Positions 21,809-31,856 are shown, counted from the stretch's first letter. The stretch is DNA of 64,000 bases from Oscillospiraceae bacterium (GCA_015064485.1 SVSD01000004.1:62001-126000), one strand, 5' to 3'. Notes: a model not told the origin generated them from the sequence alone. A program made the numbers and translations.

Positions 21809-22594
21809 ATGCTCGAAATCACCCCTCTCTTTTCCGGTTCATCGGGAAATTCAATACATATAAAATACAATAGCTTTGAACTTCTGATCGATGCCGGTGT
21901 GTCCTGCCGTTCTATATGTACGGCTTTGCAAAAAATAGGCACGGGTATAGAAAATATTTCGATGGTTCTTGTAACTCATGAGCACAGCGACCATATATCA
22001 GGGCTCGAAACGATCTGCAAAAAAACTCATATGCCGGTTTATATAAACGAATGTTCTGCGGCTTATATAAAAAACAACAAAAACTATCCTTTCCTTTGTT
22101 CTTGCCTTAAGCCATTTAACGCAGGCGAGGACATTTCCCCCTGCGAAGGCCTTATAATTCATGCATTTAAAACACCTCACGATTCTTGCGGAAGCGTCGG
22201 ATACAGCATAAAATGTGCCGACGGGGACAGCTTTTCTTATGTTACCGATATCGGTTATGTTACCCGTGATATAGCAAAAAACATTTTCGGTTCAAAAACA
22301 GTTATATTTGAATCAAATCACGATATAGATATGCTCAAAAACGGCTTATATCCCGATTTCTTGAAAAACCGTATTCTTTCTCAGAAAGGACATCTTTCAA
22401 ACGAAGCTTGTGCCGCTTTTATCCCTCATCTTGCCAAAAACGGTACCAAAAAAATAATTCTCGCCCATCTCTCAAAAGACAACAACACAAGGGCTCTTGC
22501 ATTTGAAACAAACCGTGCCGTTCTTGACAGCGAAGGTTTTGAAGAAGTTGTTCTTGAAGTGGCAAAAAGGAGTATACTTGACGATGCGACTTGA
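21809..22594 (+). CDS. MBL-fold metallohydrolase, YycJ/WalJ-like
   Basis: FSGSSGNSIHI, VLVTHEHSDHISGLE, VTDIGYVTRDI, ESNHDIDML. Confidence 0.9.
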   Translation: MLEITPLFSGSSGNSIHIKYNSFELLIDAGVSCRSICTALQKIGTGIENISMVLVTHEHSDHISGLETICKKTHMPVYINECSAAYIKNNKNYPFLCSCLKPFNAGEDISPCEGLIIHAFKTPHDSCGSVGYSIKCADGDSFSYVTDIGYVTRDIAKNIFGSKTVIFESNHDIDMLKNGLYPDFLKNRILSQKGHLSNEACAAFIPHLAKNGTKKIILAHLSKDNNTRALAFETNRAVLDSEGFEEVVLEVAKRSILDDAT

Positions 22595-23288
22595 TAAATA
22601 TATTTCGGATGCTATGATCTGCTCGAGAAGCGAAGCAGACAGATATATAAAAACCGGGAAAATTACCGTTGACGGAAAAACTGTCAAAAAGCCGGATCAC
22701 AAAGTAACCGAAAAAAACGAAATTTGTTTTAACGGCGAAAAGCTTTTCTATTCCGAATTTATATACATTATGATGAATAAACCTCAGGGAGTAATTTCTG
22801 CAACCGATGACCCTAAAAATATAGAAAAGACCGTACTTTCTCTTCTTCCCGAAAATTACCTTACAAAAGGTCTTTTTCCGGCAGGCCGTCTTGACAAGGA
22901 TACCGTCGGTCTTCTTATTTTGACAAACGACGGCAAAAGCGCTCACAGACTTCTTTCTCCAAAACATCATGTTGACAAAACATATTATGTTGAATGTGAC
23001 AAAGATTTTGCCGAAAAGGATATTGAGATATGCAAAAACGGAGTCATTCTTGACGGTGAACTCACAAAACCCTGTATTCTGACTATAGACTGCGAAAAGA
23101 AAAATTGCGGGACTATGGTTCTTACCGAGGGAAAATATCATGAGATAAAGCGCATATGCAATCACCTTGGTAAAAATGTTACCTTCCTTGAAAGAATAAC
23201 ATTCGGAAATCTTTCGCTTGACAGAAACCTTGAAAGAGGTATGTGGAGACATCTTACCCCCGGGGAAGTTGGGGTGCTTTTAAAATAA
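22584..23288 (+). CDS. RsuA-family 16S rRNA pseudouridine synthase
   Basis: S4 domain MRLDKYISDAMICSRSEADRYI; MMNKPQGVISAT; AGRLDKDTVGLLILTNDG; overlaps preceding stop. Confidence 0.9.
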   Translation: MRLDKYISDAMICSRSEADRYIKTGKITVDGKTVKKPDHKVTEKNEICFNGEKLFYSEFIYIMMNKPQGVISATDDPKNIEKTVLSLLPENYLTKGLFPAGRLDKDTVGLLILTNDGKSAHRLLSPKHHVDKTYYVECDKDFAEKDIEICKNGVILDGELTKPCILTIDCEKKNCGTMVLTEGKYHEIKRICNHLGKNVTFLERITFGNLSLDRNLERGMWRHLTPGEVGVLLK

Positions 23289-23304
23289 ACTTATAAATAA
23301 GAAT

Positions 23305-23335
23305 AAGAGGCAGATAACTGCCTCTTGTTTTTTAT
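23305..23335 (+). terminator. Terminator after the pseudouridine synthase
   Basis: AAGAGGCAG-ATAA-CTGCCTCTT followed by GTTTTTTATT. Confidence 0.85.
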
Positions 23336-23568
23336 TATGCAACAAATATAACGCTTCATGTTGTTCAAAGGTTTCATTCTTTTAGCGCTTGAGCGTTCTA
23401 ATCAGATGAAATCAAAAACTCTTGATGCTAAAACTTATTTTGATGACATTGCGGGTGATGTTAATAGTGATAAGATTGATGTTTAATTTTTTACAAGCTG
23501 CCGATTGGCAATTATCTCTTTTGATAATTTAACCCCCTTGAGGGGGTGTGGGGGTGAGAGTGGGGTGT

Positions 23569-23602
23569 TAAAGAGGGGTGTGCGATAACACCCCTCTTTA
23601 TA
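23569..23602. repeat. Perfect inverted repeat next to a G-rich tract
   Basis: AAAGAGGGGTGT-GCGATA-ACACCCCTCTTT, 12-bp arms. Confidence 0.8.
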
Positions 23603-23631
23603 ACGCAAGACGGCAAACATATAACAAATAT

Positions 23632-23668
23632 AAAAAAGCTGTAAATTCCTTTACAGCTTTTTCTTTTT
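23632..23668. terminator. Bidirectional terminator downstream of mgsA
   Basis: AAAAAGCTGTAAA-TTCC-TTTACAGCTTTTT plus T-rich tail. Confidence 0.8.
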
Positions 23669-23674
23669 TCTTAT

Positions 23675-24097
23675 TTATCTTGCTCTGTTCATCTTGGAAC
23701 GGGGATTTACAAGATCGCGCCAATCAAGGCTTCCCTGATCAAGTGCAAGTATCAAAGCTTCGGCGGTCGCAATATTTGTAGCAACAGGGATGTTATGAAC
23801 ATCGCAAAGTCTTAAAATATTCGCCTCGTTTTCTGTAAATCCGTTAAGATTTCTTGTGTCTCTGAAATACAAAAGTATATCTATTTCATTAAAGGATATT
23901 CTGGAAGCTATCTGTTCTTCTCCGCCCTGTGAACCTGCCAAAAGACGCTCAATATTAAGACCTGTAGCTTCTGTAATGAATTTACCTGTAATATCTGTGG
24001 CGTATAGATTGTGTTTGCTCAAAATACCGCAATATGCGATACAAAACTGCGTCATAATCTCTTTTTTTGTGTCGTGAGCAATTATTGCTATTTCCAT
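23675..24097 (-). CDS. mgsA: Methylglyoxal synthase
   Basis: MEIAIIAHDTKK, ATDITGKFITEATGL, LAGSQGGEEQIASRI, LLYFRDTRNLNGFTENEANILRLCDVHNIPVATNIATAEAL. Confidence 0.95.
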   Translation of the reverse strand: MEIAIIAHDTKKEIMTQFCIAYCGILSKHNLYATDITGKFITEATGLNIERLLAGSQGGEEQIASRISFNEIDILLYFRDTRNLNGFTENEANILRLCDVHNIPVATNIATAEALILALDQGSLDWRDLVNPRSKMNRAR

Positions 24098-24132
24098 TTC
24101 AGTCTATCCTTTCTGTGTTATTTTATAAATGG

Positions 24133-24996
24133 TTATGTAAGTCTTGTTTTAGAAACATCAAGCTTCAATCCCGAAAGGAGCGGAACTTGATTTTCGGTAA
24201 ATCGTTTTGCTACATTGCATATGGCACGGTTAAAATTATTCTTTCCTTTATTTACCTGATATGCAAGAAGTCCGTTTTCCTGCCCTCTTGCCATATCCGC
24301 ATCATACGGTAAAACACCGATAAGTCTTACCGAGGTTTTATTTATAACTTCATATATTGAAGGACGAACGCCGTCAACAGCATCTCTTGCCATAAAGCTG
24401 TTTATAACAAGTCTTGTTTTGAGGTTTTTTGTGAGATATTCATCATCACCCTCGCCGCATCCAAGCTCTTCAAGAGCCATGGCGGTCTTTTCAGCCGCCC
24501 TGATTGAAGCCGCTGTATGAAGCGACACAACAAGCGCGTAATTTGAAAACTTTACAAGCGATTTGTAAAGCTTATCAGGCCTTGCGGGAAGATCGAATAT
24601 TACAAAATCGTAATTCAACTTCAATCTGAAAACAAGATCCTTTACTTTGTCGTCTGTGAATTCAAATTCGTCATTCACAAGCGAATAATATGCAGGCGCC
24701 GCAATAAATGAAAGATTACGGCAACGGGGATCTGTTACTGCAGCCTCCTCTATCGTACATTTACCTGTAATTACTTCGCAAATGTTGTAAAGTGTAGCGT
24801 TTTCAAGGCCGAGAGCGATATCAAGACATCGGGATTCAAGGTCGCAGTCGATTGCTATAACCTTAAAACCCATCTGAGCAAGTGCCATCGAAAGATTTGC
24901 GGACACAGTAGTTTTACCAACACCGCCCTTGAAAGATGTAACCATTACGGCTCTGCCCAAGAAGCTCACTCCTATCTTAAAATTCTTTTCACACAT
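24133..24996 (-). CDS. MinD/ParA-like P-loop ATPase
   Basis: MVTSFKGGVGKTTVSANLSMALAQMGFKVIAIDCDLESRCLDIALGLE; DFVIFDLPA; next to mgsA. Confidence 0.85.
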   Translation of the reverse strand: MCEKNFKIGVSFLGRAVMVTSFKGGVGKTTVSANLSMALAQMGFKVIAIDCDLESRCLDIALGLENATLYNICEVITGKCTIEEAAVTDPRCRNLSFIAAPAYYSLVNDEFEFTDDKVKDLVFRLKLNYDFVIFDLPARPDKLYKSLVKFSNYALVVSLHTAASIRAAEKTAMALEELGCGEGDDEYLTKNLKTRLVINSFMARDAVDGVRPSIYEVINKTSVRLIGVLPYDADMARGQENGLLAYQVNKGKNNFNRAICNVAKRFTENQVPLLSGLKLDVSKTRLT

Positions 24997-25135
24997 ACAA
25001 ACTCATTATATCAAAGATTTCTTGTTTTGTCAATTAAAAAACATAAATGAAAGTGCTTTTTTATCGAATTTTAAAAAATTATTTTCCGATATAAAATGGG
25101 AGCTTACGCTCCCATTTTTAACATTTTTTCATCTT

Positions 25136-25660
25136 TTATTCTTCATTTGAAAAATACATATCACATATTTCGCAAACATACATCATATGGAAATCCCCCG
25201 ACGGGTAATGCATCGGGATTATTTCCGGGTCAATAAAGGCATCCTTTGAAAGATTTTGAGCAAAAAGTTTTTTGCCGACAACAGTAAGCTTTGCTTCTTT
25301 GAAAAACACCGCTCCGTCTTTTTCGTATGCGGAAAGTCCCGCTTTTTCGATTTTGTCACAATCTCTTCCCGACACTCTTCCGCAAAGGGTAAGAGCATCT
25401 TTTTTCGACTCATCAAAAAACGAAAGGGTTACCGTATCGGAATTATCTACAAATTCCTTTGTATATCTTTGAGGTCTTATAAAACAAAAAAACACATTTT
25501 TGTTCCACAAAACACCGACACCGCCCCAACTGGCTGTCATCGTATTGATCTTATTTCCTTCTTTTTCGCTGTCAAACGCAGATATCAGCATCCATTCCTT
25601 GCCGATCTTTTCAAAAGGATTAAAGCTGTATTCATTAGGGGAAATTCTTTTCAAATTCAT
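25136..25660 (-). CDS. Flavin reductase-like / FMN-binding split-barrel protein
   Basis: NTMTASWGGVGVLWNKNVFFCFIRPQRYTKEFVDNSDTVTLSFF, FKEAKLTVVGKKLF; start at MNLKRISPNEY. Confidence 0.8.
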   Translation of the reverse strand: MNLKRISPNEYSFNPFEKIGKEWMLISAFDSEKEGNKINTMTASWGGVGVLWNKNVFFCFIRPQRYTKEFVDNSDTVTLSFFDESKKDALTLCGRVSGRDCDKIEKAGLSAYEKDGAVFFKEAKLTVVGKKLFAQNLSKDAFIDPEIIPMHYPSGDFHMMYVCEICDMYFSNEE

Positions 25661-25740
25661 ATTTTTCTCGCTTTCGTGGGTTTTATTATATTTTATGCGA
25701 TTTATTAAAATATAGTATCGCAAATAGCGAATATTTAAAA

Positions 25741-25776
25741 CAAAAAGCCCGACTGGTGTCGGGCAAAAAGATTCGA
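25741..25776 (-). terminator. Terminator after rpmE
   Basis: Minus strand GCCCGACACCAGTCGGGC followed by TTTTTGTTTT. Confidence 0.85.
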
Positions 25777-25791
25777 TTATCTTTTTCAGAA

Positions 25792-25992
25792 TCAACCGAG
25801 GTTGAACTTCTTCTTGAACTTGTCAACGCGTCCGCCGGCATCAACAAACTTCTGCTTACCGGTGAAGAAAGGATGACACTTTGAGCAGATGTCAACGCGG
25901 AGCTCGTCCTTTGTGGATCTTGTAACGAATGTTTCGCCGCAAGCGCACTTTACTGTTACTTCCTTATATTCCGGATGGAGATTTTCCTTCAT
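25792..25992 (-). CDS. rpmE: 50S ribosomal protein bL31 (zinc-binding type)
   Basis: [63 protein letters not shown]. Confidence 0.97.
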   Translation of the reverse strand: MKENLHPEYKEVTVKCACGETFVTRSTKDELRVDICSKCHPFFTGKQKFVDAGGRVDKFKKKFNLG

Positions 25993-26156
25993 GAGTTTCC
26001 CTCCTTGTTACAATGTAATTTCGCTGTCTTAATCGACTGCATTTCTTCAACGCCTAATATTATATCACAACAAAATGAAGATTGCAAGACCTTTTTTGAA
26101 TTTATTTCTTGTTTTTTGGAATAAAATACAAAATTATTTCGCTTTTTTTAGTGAAA

Positions 26157-26852
26157 TCAACAAAGCACAGGAATATGGCAAAGCAAAATCGGCATAAAAA
26201 TCGCAGGAACCATATCCATCAGCTTGATTTTTGTAATTCCAAGCATATTAAGTCCTATCGCCATAATGAGAAGAGAGCCAACGCAGGTCATCTCATTTAT
26301 TACAACATCAGATAAAAATGGCTTTATGTAAACAGCAAGAAGAGTGATCGAGCCTTGATACAGCATAATGAAACCTGCAGAAAATAAAACTCCGACTCCG
26401 AGACTTGAAGCAAAAACCACAGCTCCTATTCCGTCAAGAAGCGCTTTCGTATACTGAGTGGTATTGTTGCCGGTAAGACCGCTGTCAAGAGGGCCTGTTA
26501 TTGACATCGCTCCCACACAGAACAGCAAACTTGACGAAACAAACCCTTTTGCAATTCTTCCGTCGCCGTTTTTTGAAACTGCATCCTCAAGTTTTTTGCC
26601 CAATAACATAACACCGTCTTCAAGATGCAAAACAGTTCCGATAACTGTGCCGATTGCAATTGAAATTATGGTAATAACTGTATTTTCTCCTTTGAACGCA
26701 CCTGAAATGCCGATATAGATTACTACAAGCGCAAGACCTGTCATAACAGCATCACCAAGTTTTTTATTGAGCGCTTTTCCGATGAGAAGACCTGCAAGCC
26801 CTCCTATCAGAACCGCAACAGCATTGACTGTTGCTCCAAGTAAACCGTACAT
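26157..26852 (-). CDS. DUF554 family membrane protein
   Basis: GLLGATVNAVAVLIGGLAGLLIGK; hydrophobic; CVGAMSITGPLDSGLTGN; characteristic DUF554 pattern. Confidence 0.85.
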   Translation of the reverse strand: MYGLLGATVNAVAVLIGGLAGLLIGKALNKKLGDAVMTGLALVVIYIGISGAFKGENTVITIISIAIGTVIGTVLHLEDGVMLLGKKLEDAVSKNGDGRIAKGFVSSSLLFCVGAMSITGPLDSGLTGNNTTQYTKALLDGIGAVVFASSLGVGVLFSAGFIMLYQGSITLLAVYIKPFLSDVVINEMTCVGSLLIMAIGLNMLGITKIKLMDMVPAIFMPILLCHIPVLC

Positions 26853-28112
26853 TTATTTGTTCTCCTTAACCTCTTTTATAATCATTTCCCGATATACTTT
26901 TGCCGCCTGTTCGGTCTTGTTATCGCCGAATTCATAATACTTTCTGTCTTTTATATCATCGGGAAGATATTGCTGCAAAACATAATGATTCGGGTACGGA
27001 TGGGGATATATATATCCTTTATTTTTATCGGATGCCGGCTGCATCGAATCTCTCAGATAGTCGGGCATTCTGACACCCTTTCCCGTTCTTACATCTGCCG
27101 CCGCCGCATCATATGCAAGATATGCGCTGTTTGATTTCGGAGATGTGGCAAGAAGAACCACCGCCTGAGAAAGCGGTATTCTCGCCTCGGGAAGTCCGAG
27201 CTGTTTTGCGGTATCAACAAGCGATGCGACAATTACCGATGCCATCGGATATGCAAGTCCGATATCTTCGGATGCAATAACAAGAAGCCTTCTGCAAGGA
27301 GAGAGAAGATCTCCGCCCTCAAGAAGCTTTGCAAGATAGAAAAGTGCTGCATTTTCATCAGAGCCGCGAATGGATTTCTGAAGTCCCGATAAAAGATCGT
27401 AATGCTCGTTTCCGTCTCTGTCAAGCTTCAGTGCAAAGTCGCCTATCGCCTCGTATGCCGCCTTTTCGTTTATCTCCCCTCCTGTTCCGAGGAAACATAT
27501 CTCAAGTGCACCCAAAGCCCTTCTTACATCTCCTGTGCAGTTTGATGCGATAAGATCAAGCGCTTTTTCCTTATCTTCGCTTTCCTTATTCTCGCTCATA
27601 TAGTTTTCGCACAAAAGGTCATACGCTCTTTTCAGAGCTTTTTTCACCTCGTCCTTTTCAACCGATTTGAATTCAAATACATTTGAGCGGGAAAGTATAG
27701 CGGGATATATTGCAAAATAGGGATTTTCGGTAGTTGAACAGATAAGAGTTATTCTTCCGTCCTCGATAAATTCGAGAAGCGACTGCTGCTGCTTTTTATT
27801 GAAATACTGAATTTCATCAATATAAAGAAGTATACCGTCGCTTGTGAAAACAGAGCCTGTTTCGGCACACACATTCTTTATATCCGAAAGAGATGCATTT
27901 GTAGCATTGATCTTTCTCAAAGTTTTATCACAGCTTTTTGCAATTATTTCTGCAACTGTGGTTTTTCCGACGCCCGAAGGACCGAAAAAAACCATATTCG
28001 GAACATTTCCCGATTCAATAACCTTGCGAAAAAGGCTGTTTTTTGAGAGCAAATGTTTTTGTCCGACCACCTCGTCAAGAGTGCGCGGTCTTATTTTATC
28101 TGCAAGAGGCAT
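26853..28112 (-). CDS. rarA: Replication-associated recombination protein RarA (AAA ATPase)
   Basis: MPLADKIRPRTLDEVVGQKHLL, FFGPSGVGKTTVAEIIA, LYIDEIQYFNKKQQQSLL, YIYPHPYPNHYVLQQYLPD. Confidence 0.95.
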   Translation of the reverse strand: MPLADKIRPRTLDEVVGQKHLLSKNSLFRKVIESGNVPNMVFFGPSGVGKTTVAEIIAKSCDKTLRKINATNASLSDIKNVCAETGSVFTSDGILLYIDEIQYFNKKQQQSLLEFIEDGRITLICSTTENPYFAIYPAILSRSNVFEFKSVEKDEVKKALKRAYDLLCENYMSENKESEDKEKALDLIASNCTGDVRRALGALEICFLGTGGEINEKAAYEAIGDFALKLDRDGNEHYDLLSGLQKSIRGSDENAALFYLAKLLEGGDLLSPCRRLLVIASEDIGLAYPMASVIVASLVDTAKQLGLPEARIPLSQAVVLLATSPKSNSAYLAYDAAAADVRTGKGVRMPDYLRDSMQPASDKNKGYIYPHPYPNHYVLQQYLPDDIKDRKYYEFGDNKTEQAAKVYREMIIKEVKENK

Positions 28113-28127
28113 TTTTGATCCTTTCGT

Positions 28128-29999
28128 TTATTTTAAACTGTCTAAATATATCAGAAGTACCGATATATCCGCAGGGCTGACACCTGAAATGCGGGATGCC
28201 TGCCCGATGTTCTTGGGGCGGAATTTTGTAAGCTTCTGCTGAGTTTCCGCGCGGATACCCTTTACTGCGTAATAATCAATATCCTCGGGTAAAACCTTCT
28301 TTTCAAGTTTTGTAAAGCGCTCGGCTTCGGCAAGTTCTTTCTTTATGTAGCCTTCGTATTTTATCTCAATTTCCACCGCCTGCTTTTCACGGTCGGAAAG
28401 ATTTGCCGGTCTTTCCTTATCAATAGGTGCAAGACATTCATATGTAATCTCAGGTCTGCGCAGAAGATCCGCCATCTTGATACCGTTTGAAACCGGTGTT
28501 GAATTTCTCTCTTCAAGAATTTTTGAAAGATCCTCAGAAGGACCGAATCCTGTATTTTTAATTCTTTCGATCTCATCTTCGATATGCTTCTTTTTGAGAA
28601 TAAACCGCTCGTAGGCTTCATCATCAACAAGCCCGACACTTCTTCCGATTTCTGTAAGTCTTCTGTCCGCATTATCCTGACGAAGCAAAAGTCGGTATTC
28701 CGAACGGCTTGTCATAATACGGTATGGTTCGTTTGTTCCCTTTGTAACAAGGTCATCAATCAAAGTTCCGATATAAGACGAATTTCTCGGCAAAACAAGC
28801 TTTTCTTTTCCCAAAACACGCATTGCGGCATTTATTCCCGCAACAAGACCTTGTGCTGCCGCCTCCTCGTAACCTGATGTGCCGTTAAACTGTCCGGCAC
28901 CGAAAAGTCCCTTAAATTCTTTGAACTCAAGGCCTGCATCAAGGCTTAACGGATCGGTACAGTCGTATTCAATAGCATACGCATTTCTCATAACAACAGC
29001 GTTTTCAAGACCCTTTATCGAATGAAGCATCTCAAGCTGTACATCCTCGGGCAGTGATGAGCTGAAACCTTGCAGATATACTTCCTTTGTATCATCCCCC
29101 ATCGGCTCAACAAAAAGCTGATGTCTTTGTTTATCCGCAAAGCGGACAACTTTATCTTCGATACTCGGACAGTATCTCGGGCCTACGCCCTTTATATGTC
29201 CCGAATAGAGAGGAGAACGGTGCAGGTTATCACGAATTATACGATGAGTTTCTTCGTTGGTATATGCTATATAACAAGGCATTTCGGCGATTGTCGAAAA
29301 CCCTTCCTCAACAGAGGAAAAATGTTCGGCATTCTTGTCGCCTTCCTGTATTTCAAGCACCGAATAATCTATCGAATCCGCATGTATTCTTGCAGGAGTG
29401 CCTGTCTTAAATCTTACAAGCGGTACCCCGAGTTTTCTTAGGTTTTCGGAAAGAATGTCTGACGGAAACATTCCGTCGGGGCCGGATGAATATGCAACAT
29501 CTCCTACAATTATTGAACCGCAAAGATATGTACCAGAACATATAACAACACTCTTTGCCGACCATACAGCGCCGAGTCTTGTAACAACATTCCATATCTC
29601 GCCGTCTTTTCTTATATCAACTATCTCCGCCTGAATAAGCGAAAGGTTTTCACAATTTTCGATAACCTTCTTCATTTCAAGGCGGTATTTTACTCTGTCT
29701 GCCTGCATTCTCAAAGAATGAACAGCAGGGCCTTTGCCGCGGTTGAGCATACGGCTCTGTAAACACACTTTGTCGGCGGTTTTTCCCATCTGTCCGCCGA
29801 GAGCCTCTATTTCATAAACAAGATGTCCTTTGCCTGTACCGCCGATAGACGGATTACAAGGCATATTTCCGACAGCATCAAGATTAAGGGTAAAAAGAAC
29901 TGTTTTACATCCAAGTCTTGCGGAGGCGAGTGCCGCTTCTATTCCTGCGTGACCGGCACCGACAATTATTACATCAACTGACTGAGCTATATATTCCAA
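28128..29999 (-). CDS. mnmG: tRNA uridine-5-carboxymethylaminomethyl(34) synthesis enzyme MnmG
   Basis: VIIVGAGHAGIEAALASARLG, NPSIGGTGKGHLVYEIEALGGQMGKTAD, GLFGAGQFNGTSGYEEAAAQGLVAGINA. Confidence 0.97.
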   Translation of the reverse strand: MEYIAQSVDVIIVGAGHAGIEAALASARLGCKTVLFTLNLDAVGNMPCNPSIGGTGKGHLVYEIEALGGQMGKTADKVCLQSRMLNRGKGPAVHSLRMQADRVKYRLEMKKVIENCENLSLIQAEIVDIRKDGEIWNVVTRLGAVWSAKSVVICSGTYLCGSIIVGDVAYSSGPDGMFPSDILSENLRKLGVPLVRFKTGTPARIHADSIDYSVLEIQEGDKNAEHFSSVEEGFSTIAEMPCYIAYTNEETHRIIRDNLHRSPLYSGHIKGVGPRYCPSIEDKVVRFADKQRHQLFVEPMGDDTKEVYLQGFSSSLPEDVQLEMLHSIKGLENAVVMRNAYAIEYDCTDPLSLDAGLEFKEFKGLFGAGQFNGTSGYEEAAAQGLVAGINAAMRVLGKEKLVLPRNSSYIGTLIDDLVTKGTNEPYRIMTSRSEYRLLLRQDNADRRLTEIGRSVGLVDDEAYERFILKKKHIEDEIERIKNTGFGPSEDLSKILEERNSTPVSNGIKMADLLRRPEITYECLAPIDKERPANLSDREKQAVEIEIKYEGYIKKELAEAERFTKLEKKVLPEDIDYYAVKGIRAETQQKLTKFRPKNIGQASRISGVSPADISVLLIYLDSLK

Positions 30000-30016
30000 A
30001 AGTTTTTCCTCTTTTC

Positions 30017-30667
30017 TTATTCAAGGGTTGTCCATACACAAAAGGTTTCGCTCTTTTCGAGAAGTTTGAATCTATCATCAAAAAGAGAAACTGTAAGGGG
30101 CGAAATATCGCCGCAAATTCCATAATCTTCTTCTATTGCAAAAAGAGCGTCGGAAACATTACCGTACAAATTAAGGTCGGTAAGATTTGAAGAGTTAAAA
30201 TATCTCTTAAAATAGTCCATATTAATCTTTTCTTCTTCCAGTGAGTATTCATCAAGATTTTCCCCCAAAACTCTTCGTGTACAAACCTTTCCGTTTGCAG
30301 CAATGCCGAATATTAAGGCATCCGAATCCTCAAGAACACAAAAAACACATGGTTTATCAAAAACTTCGCTGTAAGACGCTGCTTTATCCTGTATTTCCTG
30401 CACTTCGCAGTCTTCAAAAAGGACTGATACATAATCGTCAAAAAGAACAATTGCCTTGTCCTGGGATAATGCATCACCGAAAGAACTTGCTACTTCTTCG
30501 TATATTTTATTAAACTCTTCACCCTTGATTTCACCAATATCCGTTTCTTCATCAAGAGCTCTCTTTATACGGGCGGCATTCTCCGCATCTCTCATAGAAG
30601 CTTTTATAAGCGTCATTATTTTTGCTTTTCGGTCGGTAAGAATATGAATTCCGGCAACTGTTGACAT
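30017..30667 (-). CDS. Hypothetical protein, no family recognised
   Basis: Clean 216-aa ORF in the intergenic interval upstream of mnmG, RBS-like AAGGAG before ATG. Confidence 0.65.
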   Translation of the reverse strand: MSTVAGIHILTDRKAKIMTLIKASMRDAENAARIKRALDEETDIGEIKGEEFNKIYEEVASSFGDALSQDKAIVLFDDYVSVLFEDCEVQEIQDKAASYSEVFDKPCVFCVLEDSDALIFGIAANGKVCTRRVLGENLDEYSLEEEKINMDYFKRYFNSSNLTDLNLYGNVSDALFAIEEDYGICGDISPLTVSLFDDRFKLLEKSETFCVWTTLE

Positions 30668-30800
30668 ATGCTTTCTCCTTGCTGAAAATTATACATCTTA
30701 TATTATATAACAAACAAAACAAAAATTCAATACGGGCTTTCGGATTTTCAAAAAAATAAAGGGATAAAATGCAAAATTTGCATCTTCTCCCTTTAAAATT

Positions 30801-31856
30801 TTATTCGTATGATTCTTCCGGAAATTCAAAAACCTCAAGTGGAAGCATATCAAAAAAGTATTCAATAAGTACTGCTTTATATTTCGTTGCACATTTTATA
30901 ACTATACTGTTGAATTCCGCAGTACAGTCGTCACAAAGACCGCTGTATTCTTTTTTTACCGCCCTCATATCATCTCCGTATTCGGAGGAAACATATCCTT
31001 GCGTTATGATAGTAGTTTCGCTGTCAGCAATTATTGAGCGGAGGATGTCTTTTACATTGTTATAAAAAGGCACAAATTCTTCAAAGTGATAAAACCGCTT
31101 GTAAGTATCAAGCTCTGCAACAAGGTTTTTGAGTTCCTCAATCGCCGCATCGTCAACAGACGGATCGGTCGGATCATACGGTGTGATGCTTCCCGGAACG
31201 AATATGCCGTCGGTATTCAGAATTGCATCCAAAAAAGGGGCAAAAACATACGAAAACTCTCTGCGGGTTATGGGAACGGTCGCTCTGAAGGCATTTCCCT
31301 CCTCGAGCGGCATAAGACCGTTTGATATAACTTTTTCAACGCTCTCATACGCCCATGTGCTCACTTCGTCTGTTATTTCAACATCATAAAGCTTGTAAAG
31401 ACCGTTAATTCTGTCAAGAATAACACACACCTGCTGGCGTGTCAGAAGCTCATTTCCGTGAAAATTGCCGTCTTCAAAACCTTTTATATATCCGTAGTTT
31501 TTCGCAATCAGAACTTCCTCGTAAAACCAGTCGGCTTGTGTAACATCCGGAAAATTTGATTTTGCGGGAGTAGAAAATCCGAAAAGTTTGTTTGTCATTT
31601 TGCAAAATTCCGCTCTTGTGAGATTTGCATAAGGTCTGAAACTGCCGTCTTCATAGCCGTTCACTATTCCTGCATTTTTCAGTTTTGTAAGCACCATATC
31701 AAACTGAGAGCCTTTTATTACATCATTAAAAGATGCCTGCGTTGCTGCAGGTGCGGGGGATATCAATAAAGTTTCATCCGCAAAAGAAAAAACATTTAAA
31801 CTTGTTATAACTGTTAAACCTAAAAGAATAAAAACTAAAATCTTTTTCATATTCAT
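30801..31856 (-). CDS. SLH-domain surface protein with signal peptide
   Basis: MNMKKILVFILLGLTVITSLNVFSFA signal; GIVNGYEDGSFRPYANLTRAEFCKM, YGYIKGFEDGNFHGNELLTRQQVCVIL repeats. Confidence 0.88.
   Translation of the reverse strand: MNMKKILVFILLGLTVITSLNVFSFADETLLISPAPAATQASFNDVIKGSQFDMVLTKLKNAGIVNGYEDGSFRPYANLTRAEFCKMTNKLFGFSTPAKSNFPDVTQADWFYEEVLIAKNYGYIKGFEDGNFHGNELLTRQQVCVILDRINGLYKLYDVEITDEVSTWAYESVEKVISNGLMPLEEGNAFRATVPITRREFSYVFAPFLDAILNTDGIFVPGSITPYDPTDPSVDDAAIEELKNLVAELDTYKRFYHFEEFVPFYNNVKDILRSIIADSETTIITQGYVSSEYGDDMRAVKKEYSGLCDDCTAEFNSIVIKCATKYKAVLIEYFFDMLPLEVFEFPEESYE

Noticed and set aside
22419-23252. 277-aa minus-strand ORF
   Set aside because: Antisense to the walJ-like and pseudouridine synthase genes, which have clear family motifs.
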